This document shows positions 31,667 to 41,036 of a DNA stretch of 64,000 bases, one piece after another. The notes beneath the pieces were generated by a model that searched no databases, was not told the DNA's origin, and saw nothing but the letters and a program-made list of their open reading frames with translations. Both the position numbers and the translations under genes were made by a program. The first letter of the stretch is position 1. Each line of letters begins with the position of its first letter. Location: contig JAANYP010004329.1 in NCBI GenBank assembly GCA_020465985.1, positions 432,346 through 496,345 of the forward strand, read 5' to 3'. This DNA comes from Centrapalus pauciflorus. Its lineage: Eukaryota; Streptophyta; Magnoliopsida; Asterales; Asteraceae.

Positions 31667-34294
31667 ATGGAATTTGAAAATAGCAGCAGTGGATCTGGGC
31701 AAGGACTCAAAGTGCCTATGCTCAAGCCCACTGAGTTTGAGATGTGGAAACTCAGGATTCAACAGCATATTCAATTCATTGATTATGCCATATGGGAAGC
31801 TGTTGAATTCCCTCCTGCAGTTGATCCAGAACTTGATGCTGAGGGAAAACCAGTCAAAACTCCTCCAAAAACTGAACTTGAAAGGAAGGCTAGAATGAAT
31901 GAAGTGAAAGCACTCACATTATTACAAATAGCCATTCCTAATGCTTATCAACATCAGTTTAAAAAGTTTTATACTGCTCACTCTCTTTGGAATGCCTTAG
32001 AGAAGAGGTTTGCTGGTAATGCAAGTACCAAGAGAAATCAAAAGGACCTCTTGAAACAGCAGTATGAAAACTTTTCTGGTGGCAAGAATGAAAACCTCAC
32101 TCAAATCTTTGACAGGTTCAACAAACTGATAAGTGAACTGGAAAGTGCAAAGGTCAATCTGGATCAAGATGAAGTCAACAGAAAGTTTCTCAGATCTCTT
32201 GGAGAAGAATGGACAGTCTATGCTGCACAGTGGAGAACAAAAGACACACTTGATGAGATAGAATTGGATGATCTGTACAACAGTCTAAGAGTGTTTGAGA
32301 CTGAAATTGATGCTAAAAAGAAATCCTTTTCTTATAATCACAACACTGCTCTTCTGTCCTCTGAAAAATCTAATAACTGTGATTCTTTTTCAGGTGGTGA
32401 TGGCAATTCTGCTGAAACTCATTATGAAGCTTTTGTTGCCAATGATGGATTATTTGCTCTAAATGTTGAAGACTTGGAACAAATTCATCCAGATGATCTT
32501 GAAGAGATGGATTTAAAGTGGCAACATGCAATGCTGACCATGAGAGCCAAAAGATTTCTGAAAAGAACTGGTAGGACCAACTTTCAAGCCAAAACAGAAG
32601 GCAAACCATCTTTTGATAAATCAAAAGTGGAATGCTATAAATGTCATAAGCTTGGTCACTTTGCCAGAGAATGTAGATCTCAAGGTCAACAACCATCAAG
32701 GACTTCACAGCCCATTCAAGCTTCCTCATCAACGGCACTTGTCTCTCAAGAAGACAATGTGTTTGACTGGAGTGATCAGACAGAGGAAGAATTCCAAAAT
32801 CAAGCACTTATGGCAGAAACCTCAAATGTCTCCTCAACTGAACTACCATCTGAGGTAAACTCTAAACTCTGCTCTCAATCATGCAAAAATATGGTTAAAA
32901 AGTACAGAGATCATAATGAGAGCATGTGCAAAACTCTAGCTAAGATGGAAGAAAGGAGATATGAATATATGCAAGCCATAGAAGATCTGGAAAAACAGAT
33001 CAATGATTATAAGGATAATGAGATTCAAATGGGGTATGATAGAAACTATCATGAATGGGAGAAAAAGGAACTCAATAAGAAAATAGAATCTCTGAATAAA
33101 AAGGTAGAAGAAACTGAACAGAAGGTGTTAGAGGCTAATGAGAAACTGGAATCTGTTAACATAGATCTAGGTAACTTCAAGTTAGCAAATCAAAAGCTAG
33201 AACACCTAATGGAAGTTCAATTCAAAGATAGAGTCAAATCTCAGGTCAATCCCAAAGAAGGAATAGGATACAGAGCTACTCCACCTCCATATAATAACAA
33301 GTACATTCATCCAATGAGTGAAGTTGCTGATAGACTTGTTAATGAACCACTAGATGAGTCTATGACTATTGTAGATCCTATCCTTGATAACAGTCCTGAA
33401 TTAAAAGAAGATAAGAGTCAAAATAGAGACTGTGACACAAAGAGTGCACCCATAGAAGTCCAAGTTCCTAGTAAGAAAGGAAAAGAGAAGATGAGTGTAT
33501 GCAATGCTACTCCACAAGTTTCTGTACATTCTAACTGTAACACATCATCTTCATCAAAAGGAACTAAAAGAGGTAAAACTGTTTCTATCTGCACATGCCA
33601 AAAGCATGGTGTTCAAAAGTTTCCTAAACAACAGCAGGTAAGAGGGAACCAGAGAAACAAGAACCAGAAATTGACAGAAAAGTCTGGTGTTCCAATTCAA
33701 ACTGTCAAAAGATGCTTTCACTGTGGAAGGAAGAATCACTTAGCCAAGGATTGTTTTTACAAACCAGCTGTTGCAAAACAGACTGTGCATCACACAAAAT
33801 CAAATCCTAAACAGGCAAAGCACTTAAAAGTGAAACCTTCCACAGCAGCTCCAAAGAGAACAGTTGATCACAGATTCTCAAAAGTTAATAAAAAACAGTC
33901 CACACATCAAAAACAAGTTTTGGCAAAGCCTAAATCAAGTTTTAAACAAATATGGTGTGTCAAGGACAAATCTGTTGCTCAAACTGCTAATGCAAAGGAT
34001 CAGACTGCTAAGTCAAAATCTGATGCTGTTAGTGCAAAAACAGAAACTGTTAGCACTACAAACACAGCTCCAGCTGCTGGGCACCAAACTGGAGCTGCTA
34101 GTGAATCATCTGAGACTGTCAGAAGAAAAGATGATCAAAATAATTGGATACCTCATATTATCACTAAATACTCTCCAAAGACTCCATCAGTAGATCTCAC
34201 AAAATACAAGAAGTCAAAAACAGTTTTCAGTTATGTCAATGTACAAGGCCAACCCAAAACCAATTTGGTTTGGGTTTACTCCACTACTAACTAA
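31667..34294 (+). CDS. gag: Copia-3 gag (875 codons)
   Basis: Capsid/nucleocapsid protein of the virus-like particle. Residues about 1-240 are a UBN2-type gag core (MLKPTEFEMWKLRIQQHIQF, SLWNALEKRFAGN, LRSLGEEWTVYAAQWR). At about 290 comes DDLEEMDLKWQHAML. Residue 323 starts zinc knuckle 1, CYKCHKLGHFAREC. Residues about 400-520 are a long Lys/Glu-rich coiled coil. A Ser/Lys-rich stretch follows, then knuckle 2 from residue 683, CFHCGRKNHLAKDC, then a basic tail with repeated AVSAKTETVS-like pieces. The first Met follows the PBS leader by 100 bp. The frame ends in TAA, 62 bp after the pol frame opens in the +1 frame. Fully open, so recent. Confidence 0.95.
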   Translation: MEFENSSSGSGQGLKVPMLKPTEFEMWKLRIQQHIQFIDYAIWEAVEFPPAVDPELDAEGKPVKTPPKTELERKARMNEVKALTLLQIAIPNAYQHQFKKFYTAHSLWNALEKRFAGNASTKRNQKDLLKQQYENFSGGKNENLTQIFDRFNKLISELESAKVNLDQDEVNRKFLRSLGEEWTVYAAQWRTKDTLDEIELDDLYNSLRVFETEIDAKKKSFSYNHNTALLSSEKSNNCDSFSGGDGNSAETHYEAFVANDGLFALNVEDLEQIHPDDLEEMDLKWQHAMLTMRAKRFLKRTGRTNFQAKTEGKPSFDKSKVECYKCHKLGHFARECRSQGQQPSRTSQPIQASSSTALVSQEDNVFDWSDQTEEEFQNQALMAETSNVSSTELPSEVNSKLCSQSCKNMVKKYRDHNESMCKTLAKMEERRYEYMQAIEDLEKQINDYKDNEIQMGYDRNYHEWEKKELNKKIESLNKKVEETEQKVLEANEKLESVNIDLGNFKLANQKLEHLMEVQFKDRVKSQVNPKEGIGYRATPPPYNNKYIHPMSEVADRLVNEPLDESMTIVDPILDNSPELKEDKSQNRDCDTKSAPIEVQVPSKKGKEKMSVCNATPQVSVHSNCNTSSSSKGTKRGKTVSICTCQKHGVQKFPKQQQVRGNQRNKNQKLTEKSGVPIQTVKRCFHCGRKNHLAKDCFYKPAVAKQTVHHTKSNPKQAKHLKVKPSTAAPKRTVDHRFSKVNKKQSTHQKQVLAKPKSSFKQIWCVKDKSVAQTANAKDQTAKSKSDAVSAKTETVSTTNTAPAAGHQTGAASESSETVRRKDDQNNWIPHIITKYSPKTPSVDLTKYKKSKTVFSYVNVQGQPKTNLVWVYSTTN

Positions 34295-37200
34295 GCTGTT
34301 ATTTGTGCAGGGCAACCACAGGTCTCCTCATAGGACAAGATGGCATCTGGACAGTGGATGCTCTAGGCACATGACATGCAATTCTGAATGCTTGTCAAAT
34401 TTCAAAGGCTTTGATGGAGGTTTTGTCGCATTTGGAGGCAATTCAAAAGGAGGTAAGGTTACAGGTAAAGGTACTGTAAATGCAGGCAACATGACATTCC
34501 ATGATGTTTTGTATGTTGAACAGCTTAAGTACAATTTATTGAGTGTCTCTCAAATCTGTGACAAACAAAACATTGTTCTGTTCACAGATTCTGAGTGCAT
34601 TGTTCTTTCAAAGGATTTCAAAATTCCTGAAAATCTTGTTTTACTTAGAACACCAAGAAAGGACAATGTTTACTACCTAGACACAGCTCTTTTGACTAAA
34701 TCAAATACTTTAAGCTGTTTAATATCCAAAGCATCATCAAATGAGTCTGCTCTTTGGCATAGAAGGATGTGTCACATGAACTTCAAGTCCATGAATGATT
34801 TAGTTAAAAAGAATCTGGTAAGAGGTTTACCACAAAAGGAGTTCATTTGTGATGATCATTGTGTAGCATGTCTTAAGGGTAAGCAACAAAAAACTTCTCA
34901 TAAGGCCAAAGAAGTAAATTCAATCTCATCCGTTCTTCAGCTGTTACATATGGATCTATTTGGTCCAACATCTGTTTTGAGTTTGAATAAAAGGGCATAC
35001 TGTTTAGTCATTGTTGATGATTTCACCAGATTTACTTGGGTTTACTTTCTTAGGTCCAAAGATGAAACTGCTGAGCTTGTTAAGTCTTTTATCCTTAAGA
35101 TAGAAAACCAATCCAATTCCAAAGTTAAGGTGATAAGATCAGACAATGGAACTGAATTTAAAAATCAAATTCTAAACAGTTTCTGTGAGTCCAAAGGTAT
35201 TGCTAGACAATATAGTGCACCAAGAACACCACAGCAAAATGGTGTAGCTGAAAGAAAGAATAGAACAGTAATTGAGGCTGCTAGAACAATGTTAGCTGAT
35301 TCCAATCTGCCTATGACTTTCTGGGCAGAAGCTGTTAATACAGCCTGTTATGTTCTAAATAGGGTTCAAGTAGTTCAATCACAAGGGAAAACTCCCTATG
35401 AGCTATTCCACAACAGAAGTCCCCTAATAGCTTTCTTCAAGCCTTTTGGATGCCCATGTACTATTCTTCACACTAAGACTCACTTAGGGAAGTTTGAGAG
35501 TAAGGCTGAAGAAGGATTTTTTGTAGGATACTCAACTCAAAGCAAAGCCTATAGAGTATACAACAGTGTGTCTAAAACAATTGAAGAAAGTGCCAATGTT
35601 GAATTTAATGAAAATACTGCTAACATCAAAGGCACTTGTCCTGATTGGTTATTTGATTTAGATTCACTAACAAATTCTCTGAGCTTTGCTGAGTTTACTG
35701 CAGAAGCTGATGCATACAGGGTTGAAGCTGCTAACACAAATTCTCATGCTGCCAATACAATTTCTCATGCTGTTGGCACAAAGTTTCAGACTGCTGCAGA
35801 TTCAACAAGTTGGGATGATTTCACCACTCTACCACTTCTGTCATGTGATCCTCCAGGGATCCTGAGCACTCAACATGATGCAAATCCAGACACTGAAGTG
35901 CCATTCCCAAGTCCTGACGGCACAGCTCAAACACAAAAGGAAACAGCTCCAGTTTCTAGGCTAGCAGTCCCAACAGCTTCTCAAGCTGTTAGCCTAGAAA
36001 CTCAAGCTGTTCCAGAAACTGAACCAATCACTGGTTCTGATGGAGATGACACAAACCTTGGAACGTCCTTCCAAACAGAGAGAGAGCCCACACTAAGAGT
36101 TCATAAGTATCACCCTCTCAATCAAATACTGGGTGATCCAAGCACTCCTGTTCAAACAAGGAAGATGGTTCACAATGAGACTGCTGCTGCTGAACAAGCA
36201 GTTCCAGAATTCAGCCTAGCTGCTTTTGAACATGCCTGCTTCATGTCTCAACTAGAACCTAAAAAGGCATCAGAAGCACTAAAAGATTCATCCTGGATTG
36301 AAGCTATGCAAGAAGAGCTTTTACAGTTTAAAATTCAGAATGTATGGACTCTGGTGGATCTTCCTAAAGGTAAGAGAGCAATAGGTACAAGATGGGTGTT
36401 CAGAAACAAGAAGGATGAGAGAGGGATAGTCATCAAAAACAAAGCAAGACTAGTAGCACAAGGGTACACTCAAGAAGAAGGAATAGATTATGATGATGTC
36501 TTTGCTCCAGTAGCAAGAATTGAAGCCATCAGACTATTTCTAGCATATGCAAGTTTCAAAGGCTTTAAAGTGTATCAAATGGATGTTAAGTCTGCTTTCT
36601 TGTATGGGAAAATTGAAGAAGAAGTATATGTGTGTCAACCTCCTGGTTTTGAAGACTACAAGTATCCAGACAAGGTGTACAAGCTAGACAAAGCTCTCTA
36701 TGGTCTTCACCAAGCCCCCAGAGCATGGTATGACACACTGTCATCATATCTTCTACAGAATGGATTCAAGAGAGGCACTCTGGACAAAACACTTTTCACT
36801 AAATCCATCAAAGCTGAGATTCTTCTTGTCCAGATCTATGTTGATGACATCATTTTTGGCTCAACTAATGATAAGTTGTGCAAAGATTTTGAGGCCCTAA
36901 TGCACAAAAAGTTTCAAATGAGTTCAATGGGGGAACTCACATTCTTTCTAGGGCTGCAGGTCAAACAGAAGCCTACTGGTCTATTCATAAGTCAATCAAA
37001 GTATGTCAAAGACATACTGGAAAAGTTTGGCTATCAAGACACAAAGGTTGCAAGCACTCCAATGGATCCTCATAAACAGCTCCATACAGACAAAGATGGC
37101 ATAGATGTGGACATTCATCTATACAGATCCCTTATAGGATCTCTCATGTATCTAACATCTTCTAGACCTGATATAATGTTTGCTGTCTGTGTGTGTGCCA

Positions 37201-37781
37201 GGTTTCAATGTTCACCAAAGGATTCTCACTTGGTTGCTGTTAAGAGAATCTTCAGATACCTTAAAGGCCAACCACATTTAGGCCTATGGTATCCCAAAGA
37301 CTCTCCTTTTGAACTAACCGCCTATTCTGACAGTGACTATGGTGGTTGCAACATTGACAGAAAATCCACAACTGGTGGATGTCAATACTTAGGAGCAAGA
37401 CTGGTCTCTTGGCAATGCAAAAAACAAACAACTGTCTCCACATCATCCACTGAAGCAGAATACGTAGCAGCTGCAAGCTGCTGCTCCCAGGTAATGTGGA
37501 TTCAAAATCAGCTAAGAGACTATGGTATGAATTTCTTATCCACTCCTATTTATATTGACAATTCAAGTGCCATTAGCATTGTGCAAAACCCAGTGAAATT
37601 CCCAAAAACCAAGCATATAGAAATCAGATTTCACTTCATCAGAGATTGTAATGAAAAGAAGTTAATCCAAGTTACCAAAATACATACTGATGATCAGCTA
37701 GCTGATCTATTTACAAAACCTTTTGATGTAGGAAGGTTCACTTTCCTAATATCAAACATTGGTATGGTAAACATGGATTAA
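34233..37781 (+). CDS. pol: Copia-3 pol: protease, integrase, RT, RNase H (1182 codons)
   Basis: Open and complete. Protease: DSGCSRHM with catalytic Asp40. Pre-integrase zinc domain from about 173 (LWHRRMCHMNF) to 215 (CVACLKGK). Integrase core: Asp241 (HMDLFGP), Asp304 (SDNGTEF) and Glu340 (VAERKNRT), which gives the expected D-D-35-E spacing. A Ser/Ala-rich linker (about 480-650) contains SRLAVPTASQAVSLETQA. RT about 715-945 has VYQMDVKSAFLYG, YGLHQAPRAWYDTL and YVDD at 869. RNase H about 1027-1150 has SDSDYGGC and EAEYVAAASCCSQ. The Met at 34233 may not be used; expression could need a +1 shift from gag near 34290. No catalytic residue is missing. Confidence 0.96.
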   Translation: MSMYKANPKPIWFGFTPLLTKLLFVQGNHRSPHRTRWHLDSGCSRHMTCNSECLSNFKGFDGGFVAFGGNSKGGKVTGKGTVNAGNMTFHDVLYVEQLKYNLLSVSQICDKQNIVLFTDSECIVLSKDFKIPENLVLLRTPRKDNVYYLDTALLTKSNTLSCLISKASSNESALWHRRMCHMNFKSMNDLVKKNLVRGLPQKEFICDDHCVACLKGKQQKTSHKAKEVNSISSVLQLLHMDLFGPTSVLSLNKRAYCLVIVDDFTRFTWVYFLRSKDETAELVKSFILKIENQSNSKVKVIRSDNGTEFKNQILNSFCESKGIARQYSAPRTPQQNGVAERKNRTVIEAARTMLADSNLPMTFWAEAVNTACYVLNRVQVVQSQGKTPYELFHNRSPLIAFFKPFGCPCTILHTKTHLGKFESKAEEGFFVGYSTQSKAYRVYNSVSKTIEESANVEFNENTANIKGTCPDWLFDLDSLTNSLSFAEFTAEADAYRVEAANTNSHAANTISHAVGTKFQTAADSTSWDDFTTLPLLSCDPPGILSTQHDANPDTEVPFPSPDGTAQTQKETAPVSRLAVPTASQAVSLETQAVPETEPITGSDGDDTNLGTSFQTEREPTLRVHKYHPLNQILGDPSTPVQTRKMVHNETAAAEQAVPEFSLAAFEHACFMSQLEPKKASEALKDSSWIEAMQEELLQFKIQNVWTLVDLPKGKRAIGTRWVFRNKKDERGIVIKNKARLVAQGYTQEEGIDYDDVFAPVARIEAIRLFLAYASFKGFKVYQMDVKSAFLYGKIEEEVYVCQPPGFEDYKYPDKVYKLDKALYGLHQAPRAWYDTLSSYLLQNGFKRGTLDKTLFTKSIKAEILLVQIYVDDIIFGSTNDKLCKDFEALMHKKFQMSSMGELTFFLGLQVKQKPTGLFISQSKYVKDILEKFGYQDTKVASTPMDPHKQLHTDKDGIDVDIHLYRSLIGSLMYLTSSRPDIMFAVCVCARFQCSPKDSHLVAVKRIFRYLKGQPHLGLWYPKDSPFELTAYSDSDYGGCNIDRKSTTGGCQYLGARLVSWQCKKQTTVSTSSTEAEYVAAASCCSQVMWIQNQLRDYGMNFLSTPIYIDNSSAISIVQNPVKFPKTKHIEIRFHFIRDCNEKKLIQVTKIHTDDQLADLFTKPFDVGRFTFLISNIGMVNMD

Positions 37782-38128
37782 TTGGTTTCTATTATTATCA
37801 TCTTTATATGCTAATTTAAGGGGGAGACACTGTTCTATTGGAAAGTTGCACAATTTTACACTAACAGCATGAATCTTTTCTCATGCTGCTAGTTCATTTT
37901 CTCGGACTGCTAGTTATTTTCACTTGATCTGTCAAAGTGTGCAGGGTACTTAGGTAATTTTCCAAATGTGTGCGCGGGACCTAACCTTTTCGAAACCTTT
38001 AAAGGTCCCAGTTTCGTTCAGTTGTAACTACCAGTTACATATTCTTCTTCCACGGCCTTCTGTTTTCTCTCTGAACGATACACACACTCTTTTCAAACCC
38101 TAAACCCCAAACCGTCGTTTCTTGATCA
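37782..38128. other. Spacer between pol and ORF3, with internal PPT-like tract
   Basis: Contains AAGGGGGAGA at 37818-37827, much like the terminal AGGGGGAGAT at 41027-41036. Next come three GCTG(C/T)TAG-type motifs (37861-37915, one inverted), a CT-rich stretch and the ORF3 Met. How ORF3 is translated is not evident; a spliced or separate transcript is possible. Confidence 0.6.
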
Positions 38129-40588
38129 ATGGAGTTCGTAAAAGAACACAACTGCCTCCCATACACCCTGAAACACACTGACCTTCAACCGTTCCATGAT
38201 ATGATGGACTTCCTCAGGCACTCCCATATCCACTATGCCCTCAATATTAACCCCACTATATACATATCTCATATTGAGCAATTCTGGAATCGTGCCTATG
38301 TTCAAACCATCAATGGAGTGCCTACCCTGACTTCCACAATCGATGGTACTACCATCAATATCACTGAGGAGTCCATCAGAAGTCATCTGCATCTTCAAGA
38401 TGCCACAGGTATAAAAGACCTATCTCTTACTGCTTTACACTTTGGTCTTCAAAATATTGGATATAGGGGTCCTGTTGATTCTTTTACTTTCTTGAAAGCA
38501 CATTTTTCTCCTAAATGGAAATACCTTGTGCATATTATTCAGCAATGTTTAAGCCCCAAAAGAACTGGTTGGTCAGAATTTTCTTCAAATATTGCCACTG
38601 CCTTAGTGTGCTTTTCTACTGGCCAACAGTTCAATTTTTCAAACATGATCTTTCAAGGAATGTTAAGGCATCATTCCCTGAAGAATGGGAAATTTTTGAT
38701 GTATCCTCGATTTTTGGCAATTGCACACACCTGCACTACTTCTAATTTACATAAGAGGATACATGTTTCCCATAGGCACTCACTATCTTCAATCAAAAGG
38801 CTGATAAAGCCAAGTGCCAATTTTGTCAGTATAGATGCTCCATTGCCCTCTGCAATGATGAACATCATCACAAGAAACAGAGGAGAGGGGCCTGAGCAGA
38901 CACAGCCTAACATTACTGCTTCAACCCCAGGACCCCAACCCACTCCTCATGATACACATATTCCCTCTGATCCTTTTGTACAGCCCAAACGCCCACTACA
39001 ATACTTATATAAAAGGAAAAGGGGACGAGGAGCTCCTTCCTCCTCCTCCCTTAGACAAGAGCCATATATCCCTGTGCAGGAGGATACTTCTGCACAGAAT
39101 ATCCAAAGGGAACCAATTGAGGACACTCCCAACCTCACTCAGGAGGTGAACATCTCTTCTGAGACTGTTCATATGGGTTTTGTGGCTGGCACTACTGATG
39201 TTTCTGCACAAGAGGCACAGGACAGGGCCAACATCTCTAAGACCACACCCATGGCAACAGCAAGTGTGCAAACACGAGCTGGAAGTCCCCAGTACCAAGA
39301 AAAGAGGGGCCCAGAGGTTTCTACTTCTGGTGTTAATGTCAGTGATAGACCACAAACACCCCTGGTGTTTTCTGATCTTGAGACTAGCTTGCAACTGATG
39401 CTCTTAACGGATCCAAAGCTGAAACCTGCTGTAACAATGTTGGAATACCAAATGTCCATCATTGCTGCACAGGGGGCACAAATCTATGAACTCAAACAGG
39501 CAGAAGCTGCTCACAATCAGAAACTGGCTTATCTACACAAAGGATTTACTCTTTGTGGGAGTAAGCTCATCAAACTAGAGCAGTTGATTCAAACCCATGT
39601 GGCAAAGGTTGTAGGTCCTTCTGACCAAACCAATGCTTCCAAAAAGGGGGAGAATCAGGAAGTTCCTGAACCAGTCCAAGCAACTCCAACACCAACAGTC
39701 CAAGCAGCATCAACAGCTCCATCTTCTAGGCTAGCAGTCCCAACAGCTTCTCAAGCTGTTAGCCTAGAAACTCAAGCTGCTTCTACAAGAGCAACTGGAG
39801 TTGTTATAAGAGAAGGCAGTCAAGCTCCATCTAGTTCAGTCCAAGCTACATCTTCTGCTACAAAAGATAAGGGCAAGGGTATTCTGATTGAGTCTCCAAA
39901 GCACAAATTTTCTACCAGAGAAGCCCAGATTGCCTTTGATGCTGAGATTGCCAGAAAGTTAGCAGAAGAACAAGATCAGGCCTTAGACCAGCAAACCCAT
40001 GCCCCAATGCAAGATGATGAAACCTTAGGAGATTACCTAAGAGGGTTTGTGGTCAAGCAAGGTGAAAGGAAGAGGAAGATGCCAACTGGGCATACCAAGG
40101 CTGAGAATAGAAGATTCTTAATCAATTTTGCCGTTGCAGCAGATATTCCAAAGAAGATTGCTCAGTCCATGACTACTGAAAGGCTGCAGGAAATACATGA
40201 CAAAGAAATGGAGAAAAGAAAGAAAACAAGAGTCTCTTCAGAAGTTCAGCCATTACCAAAAGTTCAACCGTCCCAATCAGTCCAACCATCAACGAAACCA
40301 GTCCACCCTGAAGCTGCCAATGCACCTGCTCCCACTGATCAACCTACTGTTTCTATTCCATCATCTGTTAAGAAGGTGATCTTTCAGCACCATTTGCAAA
40401 AGGCTATGGAGATAGAAAAGTTGATTGATCAACATGATTTCACAAAGCCAGAAATCAACTACTGGTTTGCTAGGTCTCTGGATGAAAGAAATTTAAGGGT
40501 CAAGTTTGTGATAAGGAGAGAGTCTGGACCAGAAGAGGAGTTTGATACATTCTGGCAGATGGTTCATAAGCTGACCAGGATGAACTGA
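38129..40588 (+). CDS. Copia-3 ORF3: extra ORF in env position (819 codons)
   Basis: Unknown function. Residues 1-225 form a conserved domain (FLRHSHIHYALNINPTIYI, EQFWNRAYVQ, ITEESIRSHLHL, WKYLVHIIQQCLSPKRTGW, NFSNMIFQGMLRHH, FLMYPRFLAIA). From memory this is widespread after copia pol in plant genomes. Residues 250-400 are Pro/Thr/Ser-rich with basic KRKRGRG. Residues 430-500 are helical and coiled-coil-like. Residues 534-551 are SRLAVPTASQAVSLETQA, identical to the pol linker. About 590-620 are helical and charged (FSTREAQIAFDAEIARKLAEE). The final 110 residues are helical. I see no signal peptide or clear membrane span, which argues against a typical envelope protein. TGA at 40586-40588 is followed at once by TAA. 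Confidence 0.88.
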   Translation: MEFVKEHNCLPYTLKHTDLQPFHDMMDFLRHSHIHYALNINPTIYISHIEQFWNRAYVQTINGVPTLTSTIDGTTINITEESIRSHLHLQDATGIKDLSLTALHFGLQNIGYRGPVDSFTFLKAHFSPKWKYLVHIIQQCLSPKRTGWSEFSSNIATALVCFSTGQQFNFSNMIFQGMLRHHSLKNGKFLMYPRFLAIAHTCTTSNLHKRIHVSHRHSLSSIKRLIKPSANFVSIDAPLPSAMMNIITRNRGEGPEQTQPNITASTPGPQPTPHDTHIPSDPFVQPKRPLQYLYKRKRGRGAPSSSSLRQEPYIPVQEDTSAQNIQREPIEDTPNLTQEVNISSETVHMGFVAGTTDVSAQEAQDRANISKTTPMATASVQTRAGSPQYQEKRGPEVSTSGVNVSDRPQTPLVFSDLETSLQLMLLTDPKLKPAVTMLEYQMSIIAAQGAQIYELKQAEAAHNQKLAYLHKGFTLCGSKLIKLEQLIQTHVAKVVGPSDQTNASKKGENQEVPEPVQATPTPTVQAASTAPSSRLAVPTASQAVSLETQAASTRATGVVIREGSQAPSSSVQATSSATKDKGKGILIESPKHKFSTREAQIAFDAEIARKLAEEQDQALDQQTHAPMQDDETLGDYLRGFVVKQGERKRKMPTGHTKAENRRFLINFAVAADIPKKIAQSMTTERLQEIHDKEMEKRKKTRVSSEVQPLPKVQPSQSVQPSTKPVHPEAANAPAPTDQPTVSIPSSVKKVIFQHHLQKAMEIEKLIDQHDFTKPEINYWFARSLDERNLRVKFVIRRESGPEEEFDTFWQMVHKLTRMN

Positions 40589-40593
40589 TAAAG

Positions 40594-40935
40594 ATGTACC
40601 ACATAGGATCTGTTTCACAAGTGAGATCTGATCTTCCACAAGTAAAACAACTTATCAGAGATCTAAGTTCAGTTGCTGATCCTGAATTTGCAAGAAAAGA
40701 AGTAGAAGATGCTGAGAAGAAAGGGAAACAGATCAAGGAAGTTCATATTTTTGTCAAATCCAGAACTTACAGAATCACATTCAAAGATGGGTTTGGTATT
40801 TTCTTCAATCTCGAGTTTTATAATTTTTCAAAAGATATGCTACTCCAAATAAAATCAGTTAGGATATCTTGTGATAAAGAAGAGATGAAGAGAGAATTTT
40901 TGAAGGCTGTAGATCAGAAGCTTGCACAGTTGTAA
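40594..40935 (+). CDS. Copia-3 ORF4: short ORF after ORF3 (113 codons)
   Basis: Starts five bases after the ORF3 stop, in a different frame. It reads PQVKQLIRDLSSVADPEF, a Lys/Glu helix, then VHIFVKSRTYRITFKDGFGI, then a charged C-terminus. The RTYRITFKDG segment loosely resembles TVTRSDGNTYTF of the Copia-2 module at 21.1 kb, so it may be the shrunken or frame-shifted C-terminal domain of ORF3 instead of a separate gene. Whether it is translated is unknown. Confidence 0.5.
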   Translation: MYHIGSVSQVRSDLPQVKQLIRDLSSVADPEFARKEVEDAEKKGKQIKEVHIFVKSRTYRITFKDGFGIFFNLEFYNFSKDMLLQIKSVRISCDKEEMKREFLKAVDQKLAQL

Positions 40936-41025
40936 GTTTTTGAAAGCCTTGGTTTGTAAATAACAGTTTACTTTTTCATTTCCTTATTTGTATAGAACTT
41001 AAAGTCTTGTATAAAGAATTTAAGT

Positions 41026-41036
41026 TAGGGGGAGAT
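41026..41036 (+). other. Terminal polypurine tract of Copia-3
   Basis: TAGGGGGAGAT directly abuts the 3' LTR start TGTTGGG. This is the expected primer for plus-strand synthesis. Confidence 0.93.

Noticed and set aside
38129..40588. ORF3 as a true envelope glycoprotein
   Set aside because: No signal peptide, fusion peptide or clear membrane span by eye; kept only as env-position ORF.
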